NCBI GenBank assembly: GCA_025463305.1
Contig: JAOBWK010000031.1
Coordinates: 1-50,193 of the forward strand
DNA length: 50,193 nucleotides
Origin: Ilumatobacteraceae bacterium
GTDB taxonomy: Bacteria > Actinomycetota > Acidimicrobiia > Acidimicrobiales > Ilumatobacteraceae
Reading direction: 5' to 3'
Below, one piece after another: positions 18,264-27,134 of this stretch. The notes under the pieces were generated by a model that made no database searches, was not told the DNA's origin, and was given only the letters and a program-made list of their open reading frames with translations. Made by a program: the position numbers and the translations under genes. Numbering within the stretch: position 1 is the stretch's first letter; the number at the start of each line of letters is the position of its first letter.

Positions 18264-19373
18264 ATGAGCGGGACGCACACGGTGAACGCGCGGGACCACG
18301 TGCTGGTCGTCGAGGACGATCCGAGTGGGCATCATCTCGTGTACGTCCGGCTGCTGCTCGCCGCCGCGGTCGAGGCCGGGGCGCGCACGACGCTGCTGGC
18401 GTCGACGAGGGTGGCCACATCGGAGGAGCACGCGATCCATCTCGCCGGGGTTCTCGATCGCGTCGACCAGCGCGTCGACGACACGGCGTGGACGCCGACA
18501 CGGCTCGGCGAGATCGCGACGGCCGTCGGCGCGACGATCACGGTGGTGCCCGACGGCGACCTGTTCGCGATCCGGCTGGGCCTGCGGCGGCGCTGGAGTG
18601 GCCCGGGTCGGCTCGCCGTGCTGCTGATGCGCGACCCCTCGCTGCGGCCCACGGTCGGCCACGGCGCCGCACGTCGACGGGTGAAGGAGGTGATGGTCCG
18701 ACGGGCACGGCAGACGACGGCGGTGTCCCTCGTGCTCCTGACGTCGCCGTTGCGTCCGGCCATGCCCGGGACCGTCCCCGATCCCGTCGAGATCGCCCGC
18801 GACCCCGTCGTGAGCGACCGCATGCGCGACGAGCTCGGGCTGCGACCCGACACGTTCTGGTTCGGTGTGTTGGGCGCGATCAGCCTGCGCAAGAACGTCG
18901 GTCTCGTGGCCGACTCGCTGCGCGGCGTGCACGCGCACACGACCGCGCCGATCGGCCTGCTCGTGGCCGGCCCGTTCGACCCAGGCGTGCACGACGAGGT
19001 GGACGCCGCGCTCGGCCGCCTGCGCGACGCGGGCGTGCACGTCGTCGTCGTCGATCGCCTGCTCGCCAACGCGGAGCTCGACGCGGCGCTCGGGCTCGTC
19101 GACTGCGTGGTGGCCGCCCATTCCAACGAGGGGCCGAGCGGTATCGTGGGCAAGAGCGTGATGAGTGGAACCAGGATCGCCTGCGCCGGGGCCGAGGCGC
19201 TGCGCCGCGACGTCGAGGTCCTCGAGTCCGCGCTGTGGAGCCCGCTCGATCGCGCGGCGCTCACGTCGATGTTGATCCGGTGCCTCGACCTGCCCGCGCC
19301 GGCGCCGCGCGCCGACCTCGGGGCCGCCGACTTCGCCGCGGTGCTCGTCGGCCGGGCCTTGCCACCATCTTGA
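18264..19373 (+). CDS. Glycosyltransferase, GT-B fold (family 4/1-like)
   Basis: A 369-aa protein. The N-terminal half begins VLVVEDDPSGHHLVYV, like actinobacterial GT4 enzymes, and the C-terminal half has FGVLGAISLRKNVGLVADSL and LLVAGPFDPG. In the donor-site motif the second Glu of EX7E is replaced by Lys (EGPSGIVGKSV), which may alter or weaken catalysis. The ATG at 18264 is the first in-frame candidate after the divergent flippase promoter. It probably adds one sugar of the repeat unit. Confidence 0.82.
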   Translation: MSGTHTVNARDHVLVVEDDPSGHHLVYVRLLLAAAVEAGARTTLLASTRVATSEEHAIHLAGVLDRVDQRVDDTAWTPTRLGEIATAVGATITVVPDGDLFAIRLGLRRRWSGPGRLAVLLMRDPSLRPTVGHGAARRRVKEVMVRRARQTTAVSLVLLTSPLRPAMPGTVPDPVEIARDPVVSDRMRDELGLRPDTFWFGVLGAISLRKNVGLVADSLRGVHAHTTAPIGLLVAGPFDPGVHDEVDAALGRLRDAGVHVVVVDRLLANAELDAALGLVDCVVAAHSNEGPSGIVGKSVMSGTRIACAGAEALRRDVEVLESALWSPLDRAALTSMLIRCLDLPAPAPRADLGAADFAAVLVGRALPPS

Positions 19374-19459
19374 CGAGCGCCCGCTCAAGTGGTGCTCCTC
19401 GCCCGCCGATGAGCTACTCGTGCGGACTGGACGCGGCTCGAACCTGGTTGTCGGGGGCC

Positions 19460-21229
19460 ATGGCTGAGCTGACCCGAACCGCTCGGTCGAAGACCGTGCG
19501 TCGCTGCCTCATTGTCCTGGCGCTGGTGACGGGTGGCTGCGCCGCGACCATCCAGCACAGCGACGGCTTCGCCCAGCCGGCGTCGCCGCTGCCCATCGAT
19601 CTGCCCGTGCCGGTGACGGCGCACACGACGGCGAAGAAGGTGTTTGCCCACTACTTCACGCCGTTCCTGATCTCGCTCGACAACAAGCCGGCGGCGAGCG
19701 ACTACTACACCCAGGGCTACCTCGATCCGGCCGGCGAGAACGGTGCCCATGCGGCCAGCGGGGGCTTCCTGCGCGAGCGGCCCCTGCCCCGCGCCGTGAG
19801 CAGCTCGCACACCTGGGACCTCGACGACATGAAGACCGACGTGCGCCGCGCGTCCGCAGCCGGCATCGACGGCTTCACCGTCGACCTGCTCAGCCTGAGC
19901 GGCTACAACTGGGACCGCGTCAAGATGCTCATCACCGCCGCCCATCAGGTGGACCCGAGCTTCACGATCATGCTGATGCCGGACGCCACCACCGATGTCG
20001 TCGACGATCCGCACGCGCTCGCGGTGGCGATCGCCGGATTGGCAGCGGACACGTCGACCTATCACCTCTCTGATGGTCGGCTCGTCGTCTCACCGTTCTA
20101 TGCCGAGGGCCGCAGCGCGGCGTGGTGGGCTGCCTGGCTGTCCACGATGCGCACCGAGTTCGGGATCAACGTCGCGTTCGTCCCCACCTTCCTCGACTAC
20201 GGCAACGCGGCGGCGTTCAGCTCGATCTCCTACGGCTTCTCGACGTGGGGCGACCGCAGCCCCAACTCGATCGGCGGATCGGTCGGCGAGGCCCAGGACG
20301 CGCATGCCAAGGGGAAGCTCTGGATGCAGCCGGTGGCGGTGCAGGACGCGCGTCCGTACGCCGGCGTGTACACCGAGGCCGACAACACCGAGACCCTGCG
20401 CGGCCTGTGGAACATCGCGATCCAGCAGAACGCCGAGTGGGTGCAGCTGGTCACCTGGAACGACTACTCCGAGGGCACCGAGATCTCCCCGTCGAGCCAC
20501 ATCGGCTGGAGCCCGCTCGATCTCGTCTCGTACTACGCGACGTGGTTCAAGACCGGCAGCGAACCCACGATCGTGCGCGACGTCCTCTACCTCTCCCACC
20601 GCATCCAACCGGCGGCCGCCCGGCCGACCGGACCCGAGACCCAGCTGATGCAGCTCCGCGACGGCAGCAGCCCGGCACGCGACCAGGTCGAGCTGCTCGC
20701 GTTCCTCACTGGGCCGGCGCGGATCATGATCAACGTCGGCTCCGCCACGTACACCTACGACGCGCCGGCCGGGCGATCGTCCACCGATGTGCCGCTCGGC
20801 ATCGGCACCGTCTCGGCCAACGTCACCTACGCCAACGGCGCCTCGCTGTCGGTCACCTCGCCGAACCCCGTCGTCGCCCGACCGGTGGTGCAGGACCTGC
20901 AGTACTACTTCGCCAGCTCGTCGCGCGACGGCGTCATCAACGGCACGCCCCCGGCCACCACGACACCACCGCCCACGACCGCCCCGCCCGCGACCACGAC
21001 AACGACCACGACCCCGGCGCCGACGACGACACCGGTGACGACACCGGTGACGCTGCCGATCCCCACGATCCCGCCGGTCACGCTGCCGCCGATCAACGTG
21101 CCGTCAGGGATCGTGGGTGTGCCGCTCACGACGCCGACCGCCTCACCGACCATCACGCCGGCCGGTGCGAGCGCCGTCGTCGGTGGCGTCTCGGTCGGCC
21201 TGCCGCCCGTGCCCCCGTGGGCACGCTGA
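19460..21229 (+). CDS. Secreted GH71-like alpha-1,3-glucanase with Thr/Pro-rich tail
   Basis: A 589-aa exported protein. The N-terminus (RRCLIVLALVTGGCAA) is a signal peptide, possibly a lipoprotein signal with Cys at about residue 28, though the lipobox is weak. The segment KVFAHYFTPFLISLDNKPA and the later GIDGFTVDLLS and LVTWNDYSEGTEI blocks fit the GH71 endo-1,3-alpha-glucanase (mutanase) barrel. A Thr/Pro-rich linker (about 500-555) follows, typical of wall-spanning proteins. An upstream ATG at 19409 is an alternative start. Within the EPS island it may trim or release the polymer. Confidence 0.72.
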   Translation: MAELTRTARSKTVRRCLIVLALVTGGCAATIQHSDGFAQPASPLPIDLPVPVTAHTTAKKVFAHYFTPFLISLDNKPAASDYYTQGYLDPAGENGAHAASGGFLRERPLPRAVSSSHTWDLDDMKTDVRRASAAGIDGFTVDLLSLSGYNWDRVKMLITAAHQVDPSFTIMLMPDATTDVVDDPHALAVAIAGLAADTSTYHLSDGRLVVSPFYAEGRSAAWWAAWLSTMRTEFGINVAFVPTFLDYGNAAAFSSISYGFSTWGDRSPNSIGGSVGEAQDAHAKGKLWMQPVAVQDARPYAGVYTEADNTETLRGLWNIAIQQNAEWVQLVTWNDYSEGTEISPSSHIGWSPLDLVSYYATWFKTGSEPTIVRDVLYLSHRIQPAAARPTGPETQLMQLRDGSSPARDQVELLAFLTGPARIMINVGSATYTYDAPAGRSSTDVPLGIGTVSANVTYANGASLSVTSPNPVVARPVVQDLQYYFASSSRDGVINGTPPATTTPPPTTAPPATTTTTTTPAPTTTPVTTPVTLPIPTIPPVTLPPINVPSGIVGVPLTTPTASPTITPAGASAVVGGVSVGLPPVPPWAR

Positions 21230-21250
21230 CGGCTCCGGCTGCTCGTCAGG

Positions 21251-22990
21251 TCAGCGCTGGGGGCGGATCGCCGCCCCGGCCGGCGACGATGCCGGACGGT
21301 CGAGCTCGGCCAGCTCGCTGACGAGGTCGGCCAGCGCACGGTCGCGGTCGCGCGGCCCTTCGAGCGCATGGCCGAGCATGGCGTAGGTGCGGATCCGCAT
21401 CTGCCCCGTCGACAGCCGAGCGTGCCACGACGTGGGCATCCGCCGATCGAGGTACTCGATCTCGTGGCCGACGTCGTACAGGAAGATGATGCGCGTGCCC
21501 CGGCGGAGGAGCTCGGTGACCCAGCGGATCGGCGTCGAGGGGAGCAGGCGTGAGCGCCGGTAGACCGCGTGGTAGAGCCGGGTGCGGCGGTTGCGGTCGA
21601 GCCGGCGGTCGACGATCTGCTCGAGCCAGGTGAGGTCGTCGTTGTTGAAGATCGAGGCGCGGCGGTCGCGCACGTGCAGGTGCAGGTTCAGCGCGGCGAT
21701 GCCGACGATCTCCGGTCGTGGCCCGGCCTGGATCGCCGACCACGCCGTCGCGCAGAACCCCAGCAGCACGACCTCGGGGTCGTGGCGGGCCAGCACGAAG
21801 TCGATGGCCGTGTTGTAGTCGACGCTGCCGTCGTGGCTGTAGTAGCCGCTCCAGGTCTCGCGTCCGGGCCGGCGGGGGCTGGTGCCGAAGCCGGACAGGT
21901 CGAGGCGCAGGCTGCAGTAGCCGAGGGTCGCCTGGGTGCGCATGAACTCGACGAAGCAGCGACCCGGGCCGACCGCGGGTGCGACGATGCGCGCCGGACC
22001 GGAACGCCGGGCAGCGCCGGGAAGCGGCTCACACCACACGCCCGACAGCGCGGCGTCGCCGATGGTGACGAGCGTCTCGCGGATGAGCGTGCCGCGATGA
22101 TCGACGGTGCGCACGGCCGGGAAGTGCTTCGGGTCGAACTCGGGTGCGTCCACCGTGCGCGCACTGATCGAGCGGCGGACCCAGCGGACGACCTCGAGGA
22201 TGTCGTTGCGGGGGATCGACGAGCCGTCGGTGGTGCGGTTCAGCCAGGCATCGGTCTCCGGGCCGACGTGCTGATCGACGCGGGCTCCGATGGCGCGCAG
22301 GTGTGCGACCGTGTCGTCGTGATCCTTCTCCGGGGCGTCGATCACCAGCACGGCCGGCGCCGGTGGGCGCTCGGTGCGGCCGATGTCGAACGATCGCAGG
22401 CCACGGACGACATCGTCGGGGATCGCGAACCCGCCGATCTCGATGGCGGTCGGTGCGTCGCCCGCGTCCCTGGCCGAGCCAACCGACGTTTCGCCCAGGG
22501 CTACGTTCGAGACGTTCTGCATCAGCCGCAGCTCGCGGCCGTAGCGACGACCCGACGCGACCGGGCTCCACAGCACGGCGGCATCGACGGCGTCGATCGT
22601 GTCGTCGGCGAACGCGGCCGACGTGATGAGCGCACCGATGCGCACGCCGATCAGCACGATCTGGTCGAACCCCTGATCGCGAGCGTGACGCACCGCGGTG
22701 CGGACATCGTCGGGCCAGCGCGCGGCCACGCCGGGCGTGTCGAGATCGGCGGTGCTCTGCGCCGTGCCCTGGAGATCGAACAGCAGGGTCGGCATCCCGG
22801 CATCGGCGAACTGCTCGGCGATCGCGGCGAGGCCTGTCGACATCGTCCGCTCCTCGTGGGCGATCCCGCCGACGACCACGATGGCGGCGCGGCAGGACTG
22901 ATCGGGCCTCGAGCGGAACCAGGTCGCGGCAAGCGCGCCGTGCGAGGTCTCCAACCAGAACCTGATCCGACGATGTGGCGAGGTGGTCAT
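21251..22990 (-). CDS. Tandem alpha/beta-hydrolase protein of the EPS operon
   Basis: A 579-aa protein with two alpha/beta-hydrolase-like halves (about 1-280 and 295-560), reminiscent of the hydrolases found beside exosortase/EPS systems. The first half has VVVGGIAHEERT and a nucleophile elbow GVRIG with Arg117 where Ser is expected; the second has GFCAT with Cys413 at the equivalent place. One half may therefore be catalytically dead. No signal peptide is visible. The ATG at 22990 overlaps the polymerase stop (ATGA) and has AGAAGG upstream. Possibly an esterase acting on the glycan or its precursors. Confidence 0.7.
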   Translation of the reverse strand: MTTSPHRRIRFWLETSHGALAATWFRSRPDQSCRAAIVVVGGIAHEERTMSTGLAAIAEQFADAGMPTLLFDLQGTAQSTADLDTPGVAARWPDDVRTAVRHARDQGFDQIVLIGVRIGALITSAAFADDTIDAVDAAVLWSPVASGRRYGRELRLMQNVSNVALGETSVGSARDAGDAPTAIEIGGFAIPDDVVRGLRSFDIGRTERPPAPAVLVIDAPEKDHDDTVAHLRAIGARVDQHVGPETDAWLNRTTDGSSIPRNDILEVVRWVRRSISARTVDAPEFDPKHFPAVRTVDHRGTLIRETLVTIGDAALSGVWCEPLPGAARRSGPARIVAPAVGPGRCFVEFMRTQATLGYCSLRLDLSGFGTSPRRPGRETWSGYYSHDGSVDYNTAIDFVLARHDPEVVLLGFCATAWSAIQAGPRPEIVGIAALNLHLHVRDRRASIFNNDDLTWLEQIVDRRLDRNRRTRLYHAVYRRSRLLPSTPIRWVTELLRRGTRIIFLYDVGHEIEYLDRRMPTSWHARLSTGQMRIRTYAMLGHALEGPRDRDRALADLVSELAELDRPASSPAGAAIRPQR

Positions 22991-24462
22991 GCTGATGCCT
23001 TCTGGGTGCGCGGCCGCGCCCGTTCGTCCGTCTTGATCCGGAAGTTCTCGACGACGCGCGGTTTGGTGAACTGCACGGACAGCAAGAAGCCGGCCACCAG
23101 CGCCATCGCCTGCAGCAGCGACCCGCGCAGCAGGATCATCAGGTAGAAGGGCATGAAGGCGCCCACGACGGTGAGCTGACGTTGGTCCAGGAAGCGACGC
23201 ACCAGAGCGTTGTCGGCACGACGGAGCACTTTTCCAACGAGCACGAACCCGAGCAGCACCGGCAGGATCCCACCGATGAGGTAGAACTCGGCCCACAGCG
23301 GCGCGGACAGGTTGGTGAACTTGTAGCCGCGGTGCTGGCCGATGTAGACGCCGGTGTCGATCGGCTTGCCGGCCCACACGCCGCGGGGCACCCAGAACAG
23401 AGCGACGCCCAACGGCTGCTGGAGGTACGTGTAGCCCTCGGTGTCGGCGATCTGGATCGCGTTGTGGATCTGCGCGAACGAGTCGTAGTCGTCGCTGCCC
23501 TGGTACTCGTTGGTGAGCGAGTAGTGGACGTCCTCGGACTGCTCGCGGCGGAACGAGTTGGCCACGGGGAAACCGACGAACAGCGCGAGCAGCAGGCCCA
23601 CCATCGTCCAGCGCGTGCGCTTCTGGCTGCGGAACCCACCGAACAGCACGGCGAGGCTCAAGGCCATCGCCCCGAACACGTAGCGGGCGCTGCTGAGCGG
23701 GTTGTTGATGATCAGGATGATGACCGCCGACACGGCGAGCGCGCCCTTCTCGCTCCACGACAGGCGGGCGCGCGTGCCGTCGGAGCGTCGCGAGCCGTTG
23801 ATGATCCGGTGCACGACGACCAACGCGGGGATCCAGGTGAACATGCCGATCACGGTGGCGACCGTGGGATCGGGGATCGCCACCGAGAACAGCCGGTCGC
23901 GCTCGTCGCGGCTGCCGAAGAACGGCCCGAGCCCGATGCTCTTGACGAGGTAGGCGGAGGCGAGCACGGACACGACGAGCATCGGCAGGACGCGGGTGAA
24001 CATGGGCGTCCGCTCGGTGGTGGGCGGGCCCGCAGGTGTGTCCAGAGCATCGTCGTCGTCGAAGTCGCGCCGGGCAAGCGCCGCCTCCGAGCGCTTGGAC
24101 CGCTCGCTCAGCGCACCGAACTCGAACCCGACGATGCCGAGCACGACCACGATGCCGGTCTTCAGGTCGAGGTTTGGCAGCACGTTCGGGGTGGTGCCGG
24201 GCATGAGGTCGGTGCGCAGCTGCGAGGCCGGGGCGAGGCCCATGAAGATGTAGCAGAACAGCCAGAACATGAACTCGTACAGGCGCGGCAGGGCTGCCGT
24301 CAGGAGCCCGGCCAGCCGCCAGCCGGAGTACATCGCGATGCCGGTGCAGAGGATCCAGACCGAGCCGCGGGTGCCCTCGTCGCCCGTGGAGATGACCACC
24401 CAGGGGATGATGACGATGAGCGCGATCGAGGCGCCCGCGCGCAGCAGGCCCTTCGACGTCAT
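22987..24462 (-). CDS. Wzy-like repeat-unit polymerase (O-antigen polymerase type)
   Basis: A 491-aa polytopic membrane protein with about 10-12 hydrophobic spans and a charged outside loop (SFRREQSEDVHYSL...TEGYTYLQQPLGVALFW) before the last spans. This layout is that of Wzy polymerases, which join lipid-linked repeat units outside the membrane; sequence identity in this family is always low. It sits between a glycosyltransferase and a hydrolase with 4-bp start/stop overlaps on both sides. The cytoplasmic insert at about 120-150 is acidic (RRDFDDDDAL). Confidence 0.78.
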   Translation of the reverse strand: MTSKGLLRAGASIALIVIIPWVVISTGDEGTRGSVWILCTGIAMYSGWRLAGLLTAALPRLYEFMFWLFCYIFMGLAPASQLRTDLMPGTTPNVLPNLDLKTGIVVVLGIVGFEFGALSERSKRSEAALARRDFDDDDALDTPAGPPTTERTPMFTRVLPMLVVSVLASAYLVKSIGLGPFFGSRDERDRLFSVAIPDPTVATVIGMFTWIPALVVVHRIINGSRRSDGTRARLSWSEKGALAVSAVIILIINNPLSSARYVFGAMALSLAVLFGGFRSQKRTRWTMVGLLLALFVGFPVANSFRREQSEDVHYSLTNEYQGSDDYDSFAQIHNAIQIADTEGYTYLQQPLGVALFWVPRGVWAGKPIDTGVYIGQHRGYKFTNLSAPLWAEFYLIGGILPVLLGFVLVGKVLRRADNALVRRFLDQRQLTVVGAFMPFYLMILLRGSLLQAMALVAGFLLSVQFTKPRVVENFRIKTDERARPRTQKASA

Positions 24463-25613
24463 CGATGCGCTCTGTCTGCTCGGGCGGTGATCGCCGCTGC
24501 GTAGTGCGTCTCCAGCTGTGCGCCGACGGCACCCATGCCGAGGTGCTGCTCGACCGCGTGGCGACCGGCCTCGCCCATCGCCAGCCGGCGCTCGGGGTCG
24601 GTGATCAGGCTGCGCACGGCGGTGATCAGCGCGGCGAGGTCGTCGCCCGGCACGACGAGGCCGCAGCCGTTGTCGGTGACGAACGGCGCGAGGCCGCAGC
24701 TGTCGCTGATGACGACGGGTTGACCGGCGGCGAGCGTCTCGAGCACCACCATCGGGAACGGCTCGTCGACCGACGGGAGCACGAGCAGGTCGCAGGCGGC
24801 GAGCCGTTCGGCGACCTTGCCCGGCTCGACCGCGTCGTCGATGGTGACGTCGGCCGCGCGGTGCGCGGCCTGGAGCACGGCGCGCACCGGCGCGAGCTCG
24901 CCCTCATCGGCGCCGATCATGTCGAAGCGCGCGGTGACGTCGGGATCGCCGAGGAGCGTGACGGCCATCTCGGCGAACAGCACCGGGCGCTTGCGGAGGT
25001 GCAGGCGCGAACAGAACAGGACTTCGGGCACCGCAGCCGGTCGTGCCGTGGCGGCGTGCGCGGTGGGCACGCCGTTCGGCACGGTCTCGAAGTGCATCGG
25101 CAGGTCGGGGAACGCGGCCTCGACATCGGCGCGCTCGCGGTCGGTGAGGACCACGACCGAAGCGGCGTCGCGCAGGACGCGGGCGGTGAGGAGCCGGTCG
25201 AGCAGCCGTGCCGAACGTCGTGCCGATGGATCGATCATGCCGTGGCCCTGGACGACGTACGGCACGCCCCGGCGCCCGACGACGGCTGCGGCCGGGAGGC
25301 TGACGAGATCGCGCGCGAGGTGCACGTGGACCACGTCGAACGAGCGCGCCCGCCGGCGCACGAAGCGGAGCAGGCCGACGGACAGCACGCCGCTGAACCC
25401 CGCGCCCGGCAGCAGCCGCCACGAGTCGAAGCCGTGGATGCCCTGGTCCGTCGCCCGCCACTCGCCTCGGGCCGCACGACGCGGCTGGGCGGCGATGACC
25501 TCGACGTGGTGGCCGCGCCGGCGCAGCTCGTCGGCGTCGTTGCACGCGACGCGCAGGGGTCCGCCGAACGGGTTGCCGGGCGCGACCCACGTGACGACGT
25601 GGAGGATCCGCAT
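24459..25613 (-). CDS. Glycosyltransferase family 4 protein
   Basis: A 384-aa GT-B enzyme. The N-terminus MRILHVVTWVAPGNPFGGPLR is classic for GT4, and the C-terminal domain has LFCSRLHLRKRP and the EX7E motif EPFPMVVLETLAAGQP. It overlaps the acetyltransferase stop by one base and the polymerase start by four, so it is the second gene of a tightly coupled four-gene operon. Probable role: adding a sugar to the undecaprenyl-linked repeat unit. Confidence 0.92.
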   Translation of the reverse strand: MRILHVVTWVAPGNPFGGPLRVACNDADELRRRGHHVEVIAAQPRRAARGEWRATDQGIHGFDSWRLLPGAGFSGVLSVGLLRFVRRRARSFDVVHVHLARDLVSLPAAAVVGRRGVPYVVQGHGMIDPSARRSARLLDRLLTARVLRDAASVVVLTDRERADVEAAFPDLPMHFETVPNGVPTAHAATARPAAVPEVLFCSRLHLRKRPVLFAEMAVTLLGDPDVTARFDMIGADEGELAPVRAVLQAAHRAADVTIDDAVEPGKVAERLAACDLLVLPSVDEPFPMVVLETLAAGQPVVISDSCGLAPFVTDNGCGLVVPGDDLAALITAVRSLITDPERRLAMGEAGRHAVEQHLGMGAVGAQLETHYAAAITARADRAHR

Positions 25614-26179
25614 CAGCGCGCTGCCTGCGCGCCGTTGGTCGCATCATGTGTGGTGGCGCGCGTCGTGGCCGGCGCTGCCAGCACGGTGGCCCGGGCCGGC
25701 ACGTCGTGGTGCACCAGGGCGCCGGCACCGACGAGTGCCTCGTCGCCGACGGTGACGCCGCGCAGCACCGTGGCCCGGGCGGCGACCCAGACACCGTCGC
25801 CGATGGCGATGGGCGCGTTGTCGAACTCGAACGTGGGGGAGTGGCGATCGTGGCTACCGGTGCACAGCAGCGCCTGCTGGGAGATGCAGCAGTCGTGGCC
25901 GATCGTGACGGGCTCGAGGTTCAGGATCCAGGCACCGACGCCGATCCAGGTGTGCGCGCCGATGTCGAGCTTCCACGGCCAGTGGACGCTGACGTCGTTG
26001 CGGATGCTCACGCCCTCGCCGATGCGCGCCCCGAACGCGCGCAGGATCGCGACCCGGCCGGCCGACGGCATCCAGACCCGCTTGAAAACGAGGTGCTGGG
26101 TCACGGTCCAGGCGGCCTGCCAGGCGCGGTTGCGCCCGCGGTCGTACCCGCGACCGGTGAATCCCTGCAGTGAACGCAT
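25613..26179 (-). CDS. WcaF-like acetyltransferase (left-handed beta-helix)
   Basis: A 188-aa trimeric acyltransferase of the hexapeptide-repeat family. Repeats such as IGEGVSIRNDVSV, IGAHTWIGVGAWI, IGHDCCISQQALL and VGDEALVGAGALV build the beta-helix; the His of CTGSHD is the likely catalytic residue. Colanic-acid WcaF homologues acetylate sugars in exopolysaccharide. The start at 26179 has GAGGAG upstream on the minus strand. It opens the acetyltransferase-GT-Wzy-hydrolase operon; a direct-repeat box lies 59 bp upstream. Confidence 0.88.
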   Translation of the reverse strand: MRSLQGFTGRGYDRGRNRAWQAAWTVTQHLVFKRVWMPSAGRVAILRAFGARIGEGVSIRNDVSVHWPWKLDIGAHTWIGVGAWILNLEPVTIGHDCCISQQALLCTGSHDRHSPTFEFDNAPIAIGDGVWVAARATVLRGVTVGDEALVGAGALVHHDVPARATVLAAPATTRATTHDATNGAQAAR

Positions 26180-26237
26180 TGGCCTCGGCTCTCCTCGCGC
26201 GATGTGATCATTCAATGTTCGGTCTGCGACGGCCGCG

Positions 26238-26255
26238 ACTTGACCGGTACTTGAG
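26238..26255 (-). promoter_or_regulatory. 7-4-7 direct-repeat box facing the acetyltransferase operon
   Basis: Read on the minus strand: CTCAAGT-ACCG-GTCAAGT. Two heptamers spaced by four bases (11-bp period) match the binding-site geometry of OmpR/PhoB-family response regulators. It lies 59 bp upstream of the start at 26179. Confidence 0.4.
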
Positions 26256-26430
26256 CCGGATCTCGGTCGGATCGTCGTCGGGTGAGGTCCATGATCACCG
26301 CCCGTGGCGAGCCGGAAAGCACGCCGTGGCGGGCGAAACAGCGTCCGGCGCACCGTCTGCTGGACTCGCGGGGCCGTGCCGTCGGAGCGTGGGAACAAGA
26401 ACGCGGACAGTGCTGAAATTCGGCAGAATC

Positions 26431-26448
26431 GTCAAGATGCCGTCAAGC
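26431..26448 (+). promoter_or_regulatory. 7-4-7 direct-repeat box facing the LytR_C/Wzc operon
   Basis: GTCAAGA-TGCC-GTCAAGC has the same core (TCAAG) and the same 11-bp period as the box at 26238-26255, in the opposite orientation. It is 84 bp upstream of the start at 26532. Confidence 0.4.
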
Positions 26449-26531
26449 TCTCTGGAGGGTGTCCCCGGCTGGGCCGACATGCACGTGATGCCGGTGTCGC
26501 TGGGACGCCCGCCGTGAGGATTTTTCATCTG

Positions 26532-27134
26532 ATGTCTCGCTCTTGGCCCTATCTCGCGGCGGTGGCAGCGGTCGGCGTGCTCGCCGGCGTGGCCATCGGT
26601 GGGAAACCGGAGTCCCGCGACGGGTTCGTGCTCGCCCCGGATCAGATCCCGACCACCACCATCGCGACGGACGACACCGCGGGTTCGAGCGGTCCCGTCG
26701 TGGCCGTCACCACGACCACCGTCGACCTCGGCGTGCCCAGCACGGCCGCCAGCACGGGCAGCTCGACGTCGGACACCACGCCCGGCAGTCCCGCCGACAC
26801 CACCGCGCCCGCCGAGGTGACGACCACCACCGTCGCAGGCGGGGGCTCGCGCATCGTCCTCGTCGACGGCTCGGGCACCAGCGACGCACTCACGACCGCA
26901 CGCGACGAGCTCGCCGGTGCCGGATACGCCCAGGTCGTGCCGACGACGCCGAAGGGCACGGTCGCCACGACCACCGTCTACTACCGGGCCGGTTTCGCCA
27001 CCCAGGCCGCACAGGTGGCGAGCATCCTCGGCTTCGACCGGGCGCCGCTCGTCCTGCTCACCACCCAGGTGATCTCGGCAGCCGACCAACAGGGAGATGT
27101 CGTGATCGCACTGGGACCGGACGCCGTCGGATGA
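26532..27134 (+). CDS. Membrane-anchored protein with LytR_C domain
   Basis: A 200-aa protein: one N-terminal transmembrane span (SWPYLAAVAAVGVLAGVAIG), a Thr/Ser/Pro-rich linker (about 35-105) and a C-terminal LytR_C domain (IVLVDGSGTSDALTTARDEL...TTVYYRAGFATQAAQVASIL). LytR_C usually follows the catalytic LCP domain of enzymes that attach glycans to peptidoglycan; here it stands alone without LCP. The ATG at 26532 is preferred; AGGA (26517-26520) is 11 bases upstream, and a GTG at 26514 is the alternative. Its stop overlaps the kinase start (ATGA), which ties it to polysaccharide export. Confidence 0.75.
   Translation: MSRSWPYLAAVAAVGVLAGVAIGGKPESRDGFVLAPDQIPTTTIATDDTAGSSGPVVAVTTTTVDLGVPSTAASTGSSTSDTTPGSPADTTAPAEVTTTTVAGGGSRIVLVDGSGTSDALTTARDELAGAGYAQVVPTTPKGTVATTTVYYRAGFATQAAQVASILGFDRAPLVLLTTQVISAADQQGDVVIALGPDAVG

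Larger units (their letters stand above)
26180..26531. other. 352-bp divergent intergenic region of the EPS island
   Basis: This is the only gap above 300 bp. It separates the minus-strand acetyltransferase operon from the plus-strand LytR_C/Wzc operon and is less GC-rich than its surroundings. It holds two 7-4-7 direct-repeat boxes (separate entries). An open frame from 26304 merely extends the LytR_C gene backwards and has no recognisable domain. No tRNA or terminator is evident. Confidence 0.7.

Noticed and set aside
23182..24504. 440-codon plus-strand open frame opposite the Wzy-like gene
   Set aside because: Composition is that of an antisense frame in high-GC DNA, and the minus-strand polymerase has clear membrane spans and operon overlaps.
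26304..26531. N-terminal extension of the LytR_C frame starting at 26304
   Set aside because: It has no domain, would bury the membrane span at residue 80, and covers the direct-repeat box; the ATG at 26532 fits better.
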